A stretch of 64,000 bases of DNA from NaphS2 sp964588535 (GCA_964588535.1 CAZPQA010000002.1:41621-105620), one strand, 5' to 3'. Shown: positions 45,151 to 54,468, counted from the first letter of the stretch. Translations and numbers: made by a program. The notes: generated by a model not told the origin, from the letters alone.

Positions 45151-47424
45151 TCAATTGCCTGCTCTACCAAAAAGAATCGGTACGGATTTCCTACCCTTGA
45201 AACGCTTAAGAGTTTCATAAACATCTTCAAAAGTTATGGTTTCATTCGCTTTTAGAAGTCCAGCCGTCTTTGCACCCTGGACGATTTCAGAGATCTCGTT
45301 CAGATGAAGGGGGTACTGCTCTACCAGGTCAAGAAGTCGTTCTTGGATTTTCGCACCGTCTCCCAAATGTTTTTCCCATTCCCTTAACTGCAACTCTTCA
45401 GGAGGAGAATGAATTTCCAGATATCGGTTGAATTCAATAGGAAGGGCGTGGGTTTTCACGGGATTTGTCACCAGAAAGAGAAGCCCTTTGAAACCTTTGA
45501 GTTTCCTGTAGAACCCCAATAAATCCATTTTACGCTCCCCTTCAGTTGTTTCTTTCAAAAAAAGCTCTTCAAAATAAGCCTCGTGGTCAACCAAAAGGGT
45601 CAGGGCTCGATGACCTGTCCCGGTACTGAAAGCATAATCCAACGGGTCCACTTCCTGACGGGTCATGGGGTCGATGATTTTTTGGGTGTTGTCCACCCCC
45701 CGAAACAGATCCAGGAGATCAAATTCCCTGACCCTGATATGACATTCTCCGGCCACAGCATCTACAATACGGATGCCGGTTTCAATGTCTGAACATCCCA
45801 GCAACAGTCGCAATCCGGAAATATCGCCATTGAGATGATCGCAGGCTTTGACTATTTCCTGGATCTTCTGTTTGTTCAGTGAACCGACGGGCAGGGAACT
45901 GATGGTGCTCTGCGGCAGATAACTCCTTCCGAAGGAATTCGAATCAAACATGCTGGCAGTCTGCCATTTTGCGGCTTCCTCAATATCCATGGCATTCAGT
46001 TGAATTCTTGATCTGCCGTTTCTGGACATGGCGTTGGTGATGGCCGTGAACATGGCATTTTTGATCAAACCGCCGCTGAAGATATATTTCCGAGCAAGGG
46101 ATTTGAAGTTTATGTCTTTGCCAAGAGAAACATTCGGGGGCACCAGCGCCTTCCATATTTTTTCCCGTTGATTCTCATCGGGCAGGAAAAACGGAACCTT
46201 CATGGTGATCCGCCGGTCCAGGGCCGGGTCCAATTCCATGACCCGGTTGGTTGCCATAATGGTGATGCAATCTGATTTTTCGATTTCAATCAGAAGGCTT
46301 CGGCTGTCCCGGGAATTGTCGTGAAAGATTTCATCGCATTCATCGAAAAAAACAATCCCATCGCTCAGCTTGGCCTCTTTAAAGAGGTATTTTATCAAAT
46401 CCTCTGAGGAAGCCCCAAGGTTTGATGCATGCTCCATGTTCACGGATAGAAGTTCCTTACCAAGGCTGGTCGCCAAGGCATGGGCCAGCATGGTTTTTCC
46501 CGTTCCGGAAAGGCCGTGAAACAGAAATATCAGGCCTGTGCCGTAGCTATAGAATTCATCCACCAGAGCCTTTGTCGGCTTTGATTTGTTGTTGGAATAA
46601 TTTTTGGCGAGATTCAGAACCTTTTCCTTGACTCCCTCAGGAAGAATGACTTGATCCGGATTAACCGTTTTCCTGTCCCTGGAAACGCAGTGAAGGTCCA
46701 TGTCATAGGTGTTGTTGTCTCCGATCAGGTATCGAACGATACGTTCATGCAGATGCACATAAACATCGAGGATGTTGGTGGTATTATCATAATTATCCCA
46801 AGGAATCACAATCTCTTGTTTTATCAGCGGGGCATCAATGCTGAAATATTTTCTACTGGTCACCTGCTCCCGGTAATCCGGGTGAACAATGGACAGGATT
46901 GCTCCGACACTCATGCCCCCGTCTTCCCGGTCGTGGGGATCAAACTCCGATTTTTCATAGAAATTCCTGAAGGCCTTCCCGGTGTTATTGGCCACGAGCA
47001 AGGCAAGAACGGTCCGTTCGAAAGTGCCCAATTCATAGGAACAGCAGAATTCCTCAAAATGAAGTTCAACGCCCTGTTCAAGGGATCTTACTGCCTTCTG
47101 CCGGGTTGTCATCTCCAAGTGTTTCAATGAGGTTTCTATCTCATCAAGGGTCACTTCCCCTGCCGAAACCTCAGGGAACAACAAAGCTGACGGGTCCAGT
47201 AGATCCTCGGACTGCTTAATCTGAACATGTCTACGGCGGGGCATTGGGGATTGCTTAATGGGCTTTCCGCCGAGGAGGTAGACCCTGGCCAGTCTGAGCC
47301 TTGATATGTACTCCAAAGCCTCAAGGTGTTCTATATTGTCCTTGAAAGCCTCTTTATCATCGCATTTCGACAGAGGCAGCAAGGCCTGGTTTCCCGGTAT
47401 ATGTTTTATGTCTGTTAAAGCCAT
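45151..47424 (-). CDS. AAA ATPase of ClpP-linked module 2
   Basis: About 757 residues from ATG 47424 (AGGAGGGG upstream; GTG 47442 is a weaker start). The N-terminal 270 residues are unrecognised. AAA domain 1 has Walker A HGLSGTGKT (K310), Walker B GIVFFDECDEIF and TNR sensor, but its pore-loop position reads SNLGASSED with no aromatic residue. The C-terminal part (from about residue 530; LRLLLGCSDIETGIRIVDAV, LTLLVDHEAYFEELFL, LLFLVTNPV) looks like a degenerate AAA domain without a P-loop. It starts 1 nt after the ClpP-like stop. It may unfold substrates for that peptidase, an inference. It is a distant relative of the AAA gene at 29.8 kb. Confidence 0.78.
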   Translation of the reverse strand: MALTDIKHIPGNQALLPLSKCDDKEAFKDNIEHLEALEYISRLRLARVYLLGGKPIKQSPMPRRRHVQIKQSEDLLDPSALLFPEVSAGEVTLDEIETSLKHLEMTTRQKAVRSLEQGVELHFEEFCCSYELGTFERTVLALLVANNTGKAFRNFYEKSEFDPHDREDGGMSVGAILSIVHPDYREQVTSRKYFSIDAPLIKQEIVIPWDNYDNTTNILDVYVHLHERIVRYLIGDNNTYDMDLHCVSRDRKTVNPDQVILPEGVKEKVLNLAKNYSNNKSKPTKALVDEFYSYGTGLIFLFHGLSGTGKTMLAHALATSLGKELLSVNMEHASNLGASSEDLIKYLFKEAKLSDGIVFFDECDEIFHDNSRDSRSLLIEIEKSDCITIMATNRVMELDPALDRRITMKVPFFLPDENQREKIWKALVPPNVSLGKDINFKSLARKYIFSGGLIKNAMFTAITNAMSRNGRSRIQLNAMDIEEAAKWQTASMFDSNSFGRSYLPQSTISSLPVGSLNKQKIQEIVKACDHLNGDISGLRLLLGCSDIETGIRIVDAVAGECHIRVREFDLLDLFRGVDNTQKIIDPMTRQEVDPLDYAFSTGTGHRALTLLVDHEAYFEELFLKETTEGERKMDLLGFYRKLKGFKGLLFLVTNPVKTHALPIEFNRYLEIHSPPEELQLREWEKHLGDGAKIQERLLDLVEQYPLHLNEISEIVQGAKTAGLLKANETITFEDVYETLKRFKGRKSVPILFGRAGN

Positions 47425-47425
47425 A

Positions 47426-48007
47426 CTAACCCCTCCTTTCACTGCTGACGTGGGGTTTCAGGGGCTCCACCATGTCCACCAGGCCGAACTTCACGCCTTC
47501 TTCGGGGGCCAGCCAGGTATCCACGTCTCTTAAAAGGTATTTTTCCAATTCCTCTTTGGATTCTATTCCGGAATATCGCAAATAGTGATCAACGATCCGG
47601 TCATGCTCCAAATCCTGCTCCTTCCGGGTGGCCAAAAGCTGACTGTGGTTACCCCAGGTTATGGATGAATACCGGTGGGAAAGCATTGAAGTCCGGGGGG
47701 TAATGACGCGTCGCCCCCTGGTTCCCGTCATGAAGACCAGGAGGGCCATGGAAGCGATCATCCCGATTCCAGTGGTGAAGATGGGAATCCGGGACCACTC
47801 CATAATATCTATGATGGCGAATCCGGCCGCACATGACCCCCCTGATGAATTGATTATCATCTGGATGTGGTCGGTTTTCCCGGAAATGTTGTACTCGATA
47901 ATCTCTTTGCAAACGTTTTCCGAAGTCCCATCATCGATCGATCCCGATAAATAAATAATCCCATAATCGCTTAGTCCCTTTTCTTTTTTCTCGTTTCCTT
48001 CACTCAT
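47426..48007 (-). CDS. ClpP-like serine peptidase
   Basis: About 193 residues from ATG 48007 (GGAGG upstream; the ATG at 48022 is alternative). The ClpP fold is clear: IIYLSGSID, MIINSSGGSCAAGFAIIDIM, TGIGMIASMALLVFM, MLSHRYSS, and RDVDTWLAPEEGVKFGLVDMV. The catalytic triad looks intact: Ser86, His111 and Asp161. Spacing Ser-His is 25 residues and Ser-Asp is about 75, as in E. coli ClpP. It differs from housekeeping ClpP in the central sequences. It is coupled to an AAA gene that is not ClpX or ClpA, so this looks like a dedicated protease. Confidence 0.85.
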   Translation of the reverse strand: MSEGNEKKEKGLSDYGIIYLSGSIDDGTSENVCKEIIEYNISGKTDHIQMIINSSGGSCAAGFAIIDIMEWSRIPIFTTGIGMIASMALLVFMTGTRGRRVITPRTSMLSHRYSSITWGNHSQLLATRKEQDLEHDRIVDHYLRYSGIESKEELEKYLLRDVDTWLAPEEGVKFGLVDMVEPLKPHVSSERRG

Positions 48008-48181
48008 GATTTTTTCCTCCATTCACTGTGATTTTAAATGTTTGAATTCTATTTGACCCAGCCACTTGTTTATTGTTAGCATCATCTTTACACCCCAACT
48101 GTGACATTTCTGGTCACAGCTGTGAAAAAAAATTGGCCGAACCGATAATCCTTTATAATGCCGTGAACCAGGGATATCCTA

Positions 48182-48210
48182 TTGACATATCCCTTATTAG
48201 TTCCTATAAT
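48182..48210 (+). promoter_or_regulatory. Perfect consensus promoter of vapBC
   Basis: TTGACA (48182-48187), 17-nt spacer, TATAAT (48205-48210), about 95 nt before vapB. An inverted TCACC/GGTGA pair near 48270-48286 may be an operator. Confidence 0.8.
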
Positions 48211-48306
48211 CTAAATTGTTGGGAAACAGGTTATCTGAATCCTGTCTCCTGAATTACGACGGCTTGAATCACCAAAACAGGTGAATCCTTTTCTGGAGGT
48301 ATCGTG

Positions 48307-48543
48307 ATGTCTTCTGTCCAAACCAGACTTTTTAAAAGCAATCGAAGTCAGGCGGTTCGTCTTTCCAAGCAGGTTGCCTTTCCGGAATCAATCAAAGATG
48401 TTGAAATCACGGCAATCGGCACCAAGCGAATTATTGCGCCGGTTGGTCAATCCTGGGATGACTGGTTTGATGCGCCGGGTGTTTCCAATGATTTCATGAT
48501 AGAGCGAAAACAGCCGGAAGATCAGATCCGGGAGACCTTGTAA
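48307..48543 (+). CDS. vapB: VapB-type antitoxin
   Basis: A 78-residue AbrB-fold antitoxin (TRLFKSNRSQAVRLSKQVAFPE). ATG 48307 is 6 nt after GGAGGT; a GTG at 48304 is less well placed. Overlaps vapC by one base. Confidence 0.88.
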   Translation: MSSVQTRLFKSNRSQAVRLSKQVAFPESIKDVEITAIGTKRIIAPVGQSWDDWFDAPGVSNDFMIERKQPEDQIRETL

Positions 48544-48974
48544 TGCTGAAATATCTGTTGGATACCAATATTGTCATTTATACGATGAAAAACCGCCCGC
48601 AGCAGGTGAAAAGATGCTTCCAGAAACATAAAGGTGAGATGTGCATTTCTGCGGTAACCCTGGGTGAATTGGTGTTTGGCGCAGAACATTCACAACAGGT
48701 GGAACGAAACCTGGCAGACATTGAGGCACTGGTCGCTCGACTTGAAGTGCTGCCCCTCGACAGTAAAGCAGCTTACCATTTCGGACAGATAAGGGCTGCG
48801 CTGTACACTATCGGTCAGCCCATAGGGCCTTACGATATGCTGATTGCCGGTCATGCCAGGGCATCCGGGTTGATACTTGTAACAAATAATATCAGTGAAT
48901 TTGAACGGGTGCCAGGGCTATTGCTTGAGAATTGGACCGGGGCGGACATCCGCTCCGCTGAAAGAACTTCCTGA
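48543..48974 (+). CDS. vapC: VapC-type PIN ribonuclease toxin
   Basis: A 143-residue PIN domain with acids in LLDTNIVIYTMKN, LGELVFGAEHS, PYDMLIAGHA and TNNISEFERVPGL. VapC toxins cleave tRNA or rRNA. The pair sits between the ClpP-like operon and the WYL regulator, transcribed with the latter. Confidence 0.92.
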   Translation: MLKYLLDTNIVIYTMKNRPQQVKRCFQKHKGEMCISAVTLGELVFGAEHSQQVERNLADIEALVARLEVLPLDSKAAYHFGQIRAALYTIGQPIGPYDMLIAGHARASGLILVTNNISEFERVPGLLLENWTGADIRSAERTS

Positions 48975-49277
48975 TCATCCATGCCTTCTGTTTGACAATG
49001 CAGTCAAAGTCAGATATTTGCTCGGGCATGAAGAATCCATTCGTGATCCAGTCTGTTTCAGAGCTTACCGGATTGCCTGCCGCAACCCCGGAAAATACCC
49101 GAGAACAACGCTGAAGTTCTAAGGGTAACGTTCCGGTGCCGGCGCCTATGGTGATGCGGACAAACATATTTTAGTGTACATGGCGCCACCGGATCCGGTT
49201 GCGAATGCCACCATCTGATTACCGAAGTCTTTAAGCGCAAAAAATGAAACAAGAAACAAAAATCAAAGGGAATTATC
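48975..49277. other. Intergenic region, no gene recognised
   Basis: About 300 nt between vapC and WYL regulator 2. Both strands were read; no domain, RNA or repeat was recognised. Confidence 0.5.
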
Positions 49278-50273
49278 ATGCGTGGAAAAAACCTGATTAA
49301 GCTCTTGAAAGCCCTTGAACTCCTGTCAAAACCCGAGGGAACCACCATTGGAGAAATGGGAAGCCAATTGGAGGTTGATAGAAGATCGGTCTACAGGTTG
49401 ATCAACGTGATCGAGGACCTGGGATTTCCGATCTATGACGAAAAACCATCCTTTGAGAGAGAAAAGCGATGGAAACTTGAGGAATCCTATCTCAAGAAAC
49501 TCCCCAACATGAAAGTCCCGGATATTAACCTGACCCTCCCAGAGATCATTTCCCTCTATCTGCTCAGGAGCGAGGCCAGCCTTTTAAAAGGGACCGAGTT
49601 GGAAAAACACACGAACTCAGCTTTTGGAAAGTTTTCTATGTTTCTCCCGAAAGATGCCTTCGGGAAACTTGATAGGATAAAGGCTTTGTTTGTCTCCGCA
49701 TCCAAGTTTGTGAAAGATTATTCAGGCAAGGAAGACCTTATCGGGCAACTGATGGATGCCATCATGAAAAAAGAAACCTGTTATATCGCCTATCATTCCT
49801 TCTACGATGACAAAGTCAAAAACTTTAAAATCGACCCCCTTCATTTTTTTGAAAACGACGGTGGGCTTTACATCCTGGTGAATACAACAACTTTCGGGGA
49901 TATCAGAACCCTTGCGGTTGAAAGGATTCAGAACATCAAAAAGACTGGGGAATCATTTGAATACCCGGAAGACTTAGATGCTGATGCACTCCTAGGATCC
50001 GCATTTGACATTGTTTACGGAGACCCGGTGAAGGTCCGAATCTGGTTTTCTGCGGAACAGGCCCGCTACATTAAGGAACGGAAATGGTCAAGAAACCAGG
50101 AAATTGTTGATCAGGAAGATGGATCAATCATTCTGAGCATGAAAACATCGGGTTGGTGGGATGTGAAAAGGTGGGTGCTTTCCTATGGCAGCGAGGCAAA
50201 GGTTTTGGAACCGGAGGACTTAAAAAAGGAAATCCTGGCTGAACTCAAATCTGCTCAAGATTCTTATTCCTAA
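49278..50273 (+). CDS. WYL-domain transcriptional regulator 2
   Basis: A 331-residue regulator with HTH (TIGEMGSQLEVDRRSVYRLINVIEDL), WYL domain (CYIAYHSFYDDKVKNFKIDPLHFFENDGGLYILVNTTTFGDIRTLAVERIQNI, given in part) and WCX end (WWDVKRWVLSYGSEAKVLEP). It is similar in layout, not in close sequence, to the regulator at 32.2 kb. Probably controls the ClpP/AAA operon; the vapBC pair lies between them. Confidence 0.88.
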   Translation: MRGKNLIKLLKALELLSKPEGTTIGEMGSQLEVDRRSVYRLINVIEDLGFPIYDEKPSFEREKRWKLEESYLKKLPNMKVPDINLTLPEIISLYLLRSEASLLKGTELEKHTNSAFGKFSMFLPKDAFGKLDRIKALFVSASKFVKDYSGKEDLIGQLMDAIMKKETCYIAYHSFYDDKVKNFKIDPLHFFENDGGLYILVNTTTFGDIRTLAVERIQNIKKTGESFEYPEDLDADALLGSAFDIVYGDPVKVRIWFSAEQARYIKERKWSRNQEIVDQEDGSIILSMKTSGWWDVKRWVLSYGSEAKVLEPEDLKKEILAELKSAQDSYS

Positions 50274-50339
50274 TCCACCGGGTCAGAAAGAATTGGAAAG
50301 CCCCCAAGAATATAATTCACCTGAGCCAAATTCATAGTA

Positions 50340-50510
50340 TTAGATGCTTTCTTCCACGCCTCTTCCCTCAATCCAATCCATCACCGCGGGAATGAGAAAA
50401 AGCGTCAGCAGGGTGGAGGAGGCAAGACCGAACACCACCACAATGGAAAGGGGCCGTTGCACTTCCGATCCGATCCCCTGGGAGAGCAGTAGGGGCAGAA
50501 GACCCAGGAT
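50340..50510 (-). pseudogene. C-terminal remnant of an RND heavy-metal efflux pump
   Basis: The minus strand encodes ILGLLPLLLSQGIGSEVQRP, then LSIVVVFGLASSTLLTLFLIP, ending AVMDWIEGRGVEESI and a TAA at 50340-50342. This is the last transmembrane part of CusA/CzcA-type RND transporters. The rest is missing; the duplicated DUF4143 segment begins about 40 nt beyond. Confidence 0.85.
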
Positions 50511-50558
50511 GGAACAAAAAACAGGGTCTGCCCCTATTTACTTCACTGTCGCATGGTT

Positions 50559-51094
50559 TCACTGGACCTTTCGAAACGCCTCCAGCACCCCCGGCAGGGC
50601 TTCCACCAAATACAGCGGCAACGACAAAAGGTTAAAAGAAACCGGTATACTGCCCCCATCCATTCTGACCGAATGAGTGAGAGAGCGGATTTCCGGGAGA
50701 TTCAGATCAAAGCGAACGCACAGGGGGGATTTTCTTCGTGCCGCAAACTGGTGCAGGCTTTTTAGGGTCCCGCTTTTTCCGGCTTTGACTTCAACGGGAA
50801 CCACCAGATTGCCGCTGGATGTCACATAATCGGTTTCCGCATTGGCGGTCTTCTGTTCCCGAAGCCAGCATGTCAACTGCGGTGGCTCAAGGGGCGGAAG
50901 CAAATGCTGCCCCACAAACTGTTCCGTCAGTTTTGCTCCAGATTGATTTCATTTAAGACCAGCCCTTCTGAAGCCGCAAAATGGCGGACCAGAGTGGATT
51001 TCCCCACCTGGCGGGCGCCCCTCAGCACCAGAGGCTTTCGGTTCTTTTTTTGATACCATTTATTCAGGTGTTTTTCAGCATGTCGTTCAAGCAT
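50559..51094 (-). pseudogene. Deleted copy of DUF4143 ATPase
   Basis: Start (ATG 51094) to codon about 55 matches the gene at 28120-29496. An 841-bp internal deletion follows (not a multiple of three), then the C-terminal 118 residues with a few changes. The Walker B and central parts are gone. Confidence 0.9.
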
Positions 51095-51240
51095 TGGTCA
51101 AAACAAACCCCTTTCTTGACCAAACATTTAACAAAAAAGGCATTTATTGTCAACTGGTATCCGAGAATGAATCAGTGGCTGACTTGACCGCCTGACTCGC
51201 AGAGTTAAAGGAAAGCGTACTTCATATTTCGAAAGAAAAG

Positions 51241-51540
51241 TCTTTTGCCAAACACCTCCTGGGCCGCCGGTTCCTAGAGGAGGCCTTTGAGGTAAAGGTG
51301 GAATTTGTCGGATTTGCCGCAGGATTTGTAGCGGAACGTATCCGGAGTCCCGACCAGCAAATTGAGCAATTACCAGACGGAAAGATCCATCTCTCCTTCA
51401 GCGCCTCCTCCGAGCCCGAGTTGGTGGCCTGGCTTCTATCATTTGGAGATGAGGCCAGGCTGCTCGGACCGAACTGGTTGGTGGAGAAAGTGGTGGAAAC
51501 TGTGACGAGGCAATTTGAGACCTACGTTCAAAAGGAGTAA
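51241..51540 (+). pseudogene. Deleted copy of WYL regulator
   Basis: TTTTGCCAAACACCTCCTGG matches the region at about 32477 of WYL gene 1. It then jumps in frame from GAGGAAGC at 32513 to GAGGAAGC at 32939, and continues with the WCX end (FVGFAAGFVAERIRSPDQQIEQ, in part). The HTH and most of the WYL domain are absent. Confidence 0.88.
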
Positions 51541-51622
51541 AAAAATATAGATAATTCTTGACTCAGGGGTTGTTGTGCGTATGATATTACACATAGCAGA
51601 ACCTATCAAAGGAGACCGTATA

Positions 51623-51871
51623 ATGAGTACAGGTGTTGTGCGATTAAATATTACCCTTCCAAAAGAAGTCGCCGAATCCCTGCAAAATATAAGTGAGCCC
51701 AGAAAACGTAGTCGTTTTATCGCAGAAGCCATCGTGGAACGGATAGAACGAAAAGAGAAAGAAAAACTCGAAAAAGAATTGGAAAAAGGCTACCGGGCGA
51801 CCAGGCAGGAAGCTCTCGCCATTTCAGAGGAATTTGAAACTTTTGATCTGGAGGGCTGGGATGAATATTAG
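51623..51871 (+). CDS. MazE-like ribbon-helix-helix antitoxin
   Basis: An 82-residue protein from ATG 51623 (AAAGGAG upstream). VVRLNITLPKEVAESLQNI and KRSRFIAEAIVERI fit a ribbon-helix-helix antitoxin of the MazE type; the acidic tail would bind MazF. Overlaps the toxin by 11 nt. Confidence 0.82.
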   Translation: MSTGVVRLNITLPKEVAESLQNISEPRKRSRFIAEAIVERIERKEKEKLEKELEKGYRATRQEALAISEEFETFDLEGWDEY

Positions 51872-52205
51872 GAGAGGAGGGTGTTACCTTGCCGCGCTTG
51901 ATCCTGTCATAGGTCATGAAATATCGAAAACAAGGCCGGTAGTGGTTATTTCAAATGACAAGAATAACGCGTTCTCCGGCACAGTTACGGTTCTGCCCAT
52001 TACATCGAAAAATCTTCGGAAAATATACCCCTTTGAAGTATTTCTGACCAAAGGCAAAGCAAATCTTCCAAAGAATTCCAAGGTCAAGGCCGATCAGATT
52101 CGAACATTGGATAAAAGCAGGTTAGTGAAATTCATCGGCAAATTGGATGAAAAGCAAGTTGAACATATCGATAACGCCACAAGAATCCATCTGGGCTTGT
52201 TCTAA
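51861..52205 (+). CDS. mazF: MazF-type mRNA interferase
   Basis: A 114-residue PemK/MazF protein (RRGGCYLAALDPVIGHEISKTRPVVVISND, in part; GTVTVLPITSK; KADQIRTLDKSRLV). It cuts mRNA at short sequence motifs. ATG 51861 lies within the antitoxin end. Confidence 0.92.
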   Translation: MNIRRGGCYLAALDPVIGHEISKTRPVVVISNDKNNAFSGTVTVLPITSKNLRKIYPFEVFLTKGKANLPKNSKVKADQIRTLDKSRLVKFIGKLDEKQVEHIDNATRIHLGLF

Positions 52206-52218
52206 CGGTTCATCGCGA

Positions 52219-52234
52219 GTCAAGGGCTGACCCC
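52219..52234. repeat. Half-copy of the 34.8-kb palindrome
   Basis: GTCAAGGGCTGACCCC equals one arm end of the palindrome at 34834-34884. Confidence 0.8.
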
Positions 52235-52310
52235 GATCCCTCGTTTTTCCGCATTCCAGCGCCGGGAAAAAGGCCACTGGCGTAAGGCGTTTCACTAAAC
52301 AGAAGGTACT

Positions 52311-53033
52311 TTGAATGGAAACTCAGCGATGAAACCAGATCACACACGCTACCGTGGCACCAGCAACCGTTTCGGCCTTCTACTGGCCGTTTTTATCATG
52401 CAGTTGCTTACGACGCCTCTTTTTGAAGGGAGCATGGCCGCCGGCTATGTGGGAGACCTCCTCTTCTATCTTATTATTGCAGCGGCCGCTTATTCCCTTC
52501 GAAAAAGCCGTTTTTTCAAACTGACCATTGTCCTTGGCGCCTGCACCATTTTAGGAGAAAGCAGCAGCTATTTTACCGATAGCAAGAATATCCTCATTGC
52601 CAGCACTTTCATGTCATGCGCTTTTCTCGGTCTGGTGACGTTTTTGATCGCCAGCGCCGTGGCCCGGCAACAGAAGATCAGTGCAGACACCATCCTGGGC
52701 GGTTTATGTGTTTACATTCTATTGGGGATATTCTGGACAATTTTATTCGTGAACATTGAACTCCTCAGTCCCGGTTCCTTCAGCTTCGGGGTACATGGGC
52801 AACCCAAAGACATGCCAACGCTCTACAAACTCCTGTTTTTTTACAGTTATGTAACGCTGCTGACCATTGGCTATGGCGACGTGGTAGCACTTTCGGGCAT
52901 GGCACAGACCCTGACCATTCTGGAAGGGCTCATCGGGCAGTTCTATCTGATCTTCTTTATGGCTTCCCTGGTAGGCCTTTATGTTTCAGAGCGGCAATAT
53001 CATCGTTTTTATGACAAAGAAGAAGATTTATGA
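52311..53033 (+). CDS. Potassium-channel-like membrane protein
   Basis: About 240 residues with roughly six hydrophobic helices and a pore region LLTIGYGDVVALS (selectivity filter TIGYG) before the last helix. It is an ion_trans_2-type channel and lacks a recognisable cytoplasmic regulatory domain. TTG 52311 follows GAAGG; the ATG at 52329 is an alternative start. Confidence 0.85.
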   Translation: MNGNSAMKPDHTRYRGTSNRFGLLLAVFIMQLLTTPLFEGSMAAGYVGDLLFYLIIAAAAYSLRKSRFFKLTIVLGACTILGESSSYFTDSKNILIASTFMSCAFLGLVTFLIASAVARQQKISADTILGGLCVYILLGIFWTILFVNIELLSPGSFSFGVHGQPKDMPTLYKLLFFYSYVTLLTIGYGDVVALSGMAQTLTILEGLIGQFYLIFFMASLVGLYVSERQYHRFYDKEEDL

Positions 53034-53064
53034 ATCTGTTAAAATCACCTTTACTCCGCAATCC

Positions 53065-54468
53065 TCAGTCCTCCGATCGCGGCAGTTTGACAATGAAAGT
53101 GGACCCTTCCTTCAATCGGCTCTCCACATGAACCGTGCCCCCGTGGGCCTCCACAATGGCTTTTACAAAACTGAGCCCGAGCCCCAAACCACGCCTGGAG
53201 CGGCTGAGATCACCGCGATACAATCGTTCCCAGATCCTCGGCACCTCGTTTTCAGCAATGCCCATGCCTTCATCGGACACGGAAATGACAACGTCTTGGC
53301 CTTCTTCGACGGCATCGATCTTCACTGTTCCGCCCTGTCCACCGTACTTCAATGCATTGTCCAACAAATTGGCCAGAACCTGCTGCAGCCGGGTTCGGTC
53401 CGCAAGTATCATGAGTGTTTCATTTAAATCCAGGGCCACTTCTGTATTCTGCTCTTCCGCCACAATCTCATAGAGGTCCACCACGTCGCGGATCATATCA
53501 GAAACGGAGAGCAGGGTTTTGTCCAACCGCATGGCACCAGTTTCGGCTTCCGCCACATCCATCAGGGTGTTCAGCATGGTCAACACCCTTTCTGATTCTT
53601 CCATACAGTCGCCCAGGGCTTCACGGCAGGCTTCCTGGTTTCGAGGGTCCTGAAGGGCGAATTCCGCCACGCCCCTGAGGCGCGTCATAGGCGTCCGTAA
53701 ATCGTGGGCCACATTGTCCAGGGAATTGTGCATGGCCCGAATCAGCAGGTCGTTCTTGTCCAGCATTTGATTGAACAGACCCACCAGTTCATCCATCTCC
53801 CCCCGCTCCCGGCGAACCGGCACACGAAGGCTCATTTCTCCGGTCTTCAGGATATTTTTGACGGTCTCAATCAGATTTCGGATGGGTTTGATGGCACGAA
53901 AGGTCACCATGCCCCCGCCGATTATACCAAGCAGAAGAATGGGAATCATGAAGATCAAGAAAACGGTTCGGAAATAGGAGAGTAGCTCCCGGCTTCGGGC
54001 TGAACTCTTCCCGACCTGAAGGGTTATGCCACCGGGGAGCGATGCCATGCCCACTGTCCAGACGCCCTTTTCAGCGGATTCGTCGAGGAACAGCCAGAAA
54101 TCCTTCTTCCCCGGCTGAAGCGATCTCAAACGGCGCGGATCCAGACCTTCAAACCCAGGAGGGAATTTCAAGAAGAGCACCTGGTTCAGCGGCCCCACAA
54201 TGCGAACAAAAAAAATATCGCCTTCAGGGTTGGCCTGTTCGTCAAAGCGCGCCTTGAGTGCTCGAATCCCGCCTTCCTCATACCAGGCCTGGTATTCCAG
54301 GATGCGGTCCTCTACAATTTCCTTCTCACGTTGTTCAACCAGGTTGCCGATCAAATAATAGGCCACCAGAAACAGCCCGCCCGAGGCGATGACAAAAAAG
54401 AGCGCGTAGAGCACACTCAGTTTAAGGCTGAAGGTTAAGCCGACCTTGCTACTGCTCTTTGAGGACAT
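53065..54468 (-). CDS. Sensor histidine kinase
   Basis: A 467-residue kinase. Helices at about residues 15-35 and 160-185 bound a periplasmic sensor. HAMP follows. The H box is HDLRTPMTRLRG, the N box VLANLLDNALKYGG, and G boxes DEGMGI and GLGLGLSFVK. The start overlaps the response regulator stop, so they form one operon. The signal is unknown. Confidence 0.94.
   Translation of the reverse strand: MSSKSSSKVGLTFSLKLSVLYALFFVIASGGLFLVAYYLIGNLVEQREKEIVEDRILEYQAWYEEGGIRALKARFDEQANPEGDIFFVRIVGPLNQVLFLKFPPGFEGLDPRRLRSLQPGKKDFWLFLDESAEKGVWTVGMASLPGGITLQVGKSSARSRELLSYFRTVFLIFMIPILLLGIIGGGMVTFRAIKPIRNLIETVKNILKTGEMSLRVPVRRERGEMDELVGLFNQMLDKNDLLIRAMHNSLDNVAHDLRTPMTRLRGVAEFALQDPRNQEACREALGDCMEESERVLTMLNTLMDVAEAETGAMRLDKTLLSVSDMIRDVVDLYEIVAEEQNTEVALDLNETLMILADRTRLQQVLANLLDNALKYGGQGGTVKIDAVEEGQDVVISVSDEGMGIAENEVPRIWERLYRGDLSRSRRGLGLGLSFVKAIVEAHGGTVHVESRLKEGSTFIVKLPRSED

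Larger units (their letters stand above)
50553..51540. repeat. Decayed second copy of the DUF4143/AAA/WYL module
   Basis: Pieces match 28114-28491, 29333-29660, 32477-32520 and 32947-33150 in order and orientation, with high identity. Missing are 841 bp inside the ATPase, about 2.8 kb spanning the whole tandem-AAA gene and the WYL start, and 426 bp inside WYL. Confidence 0.88.
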
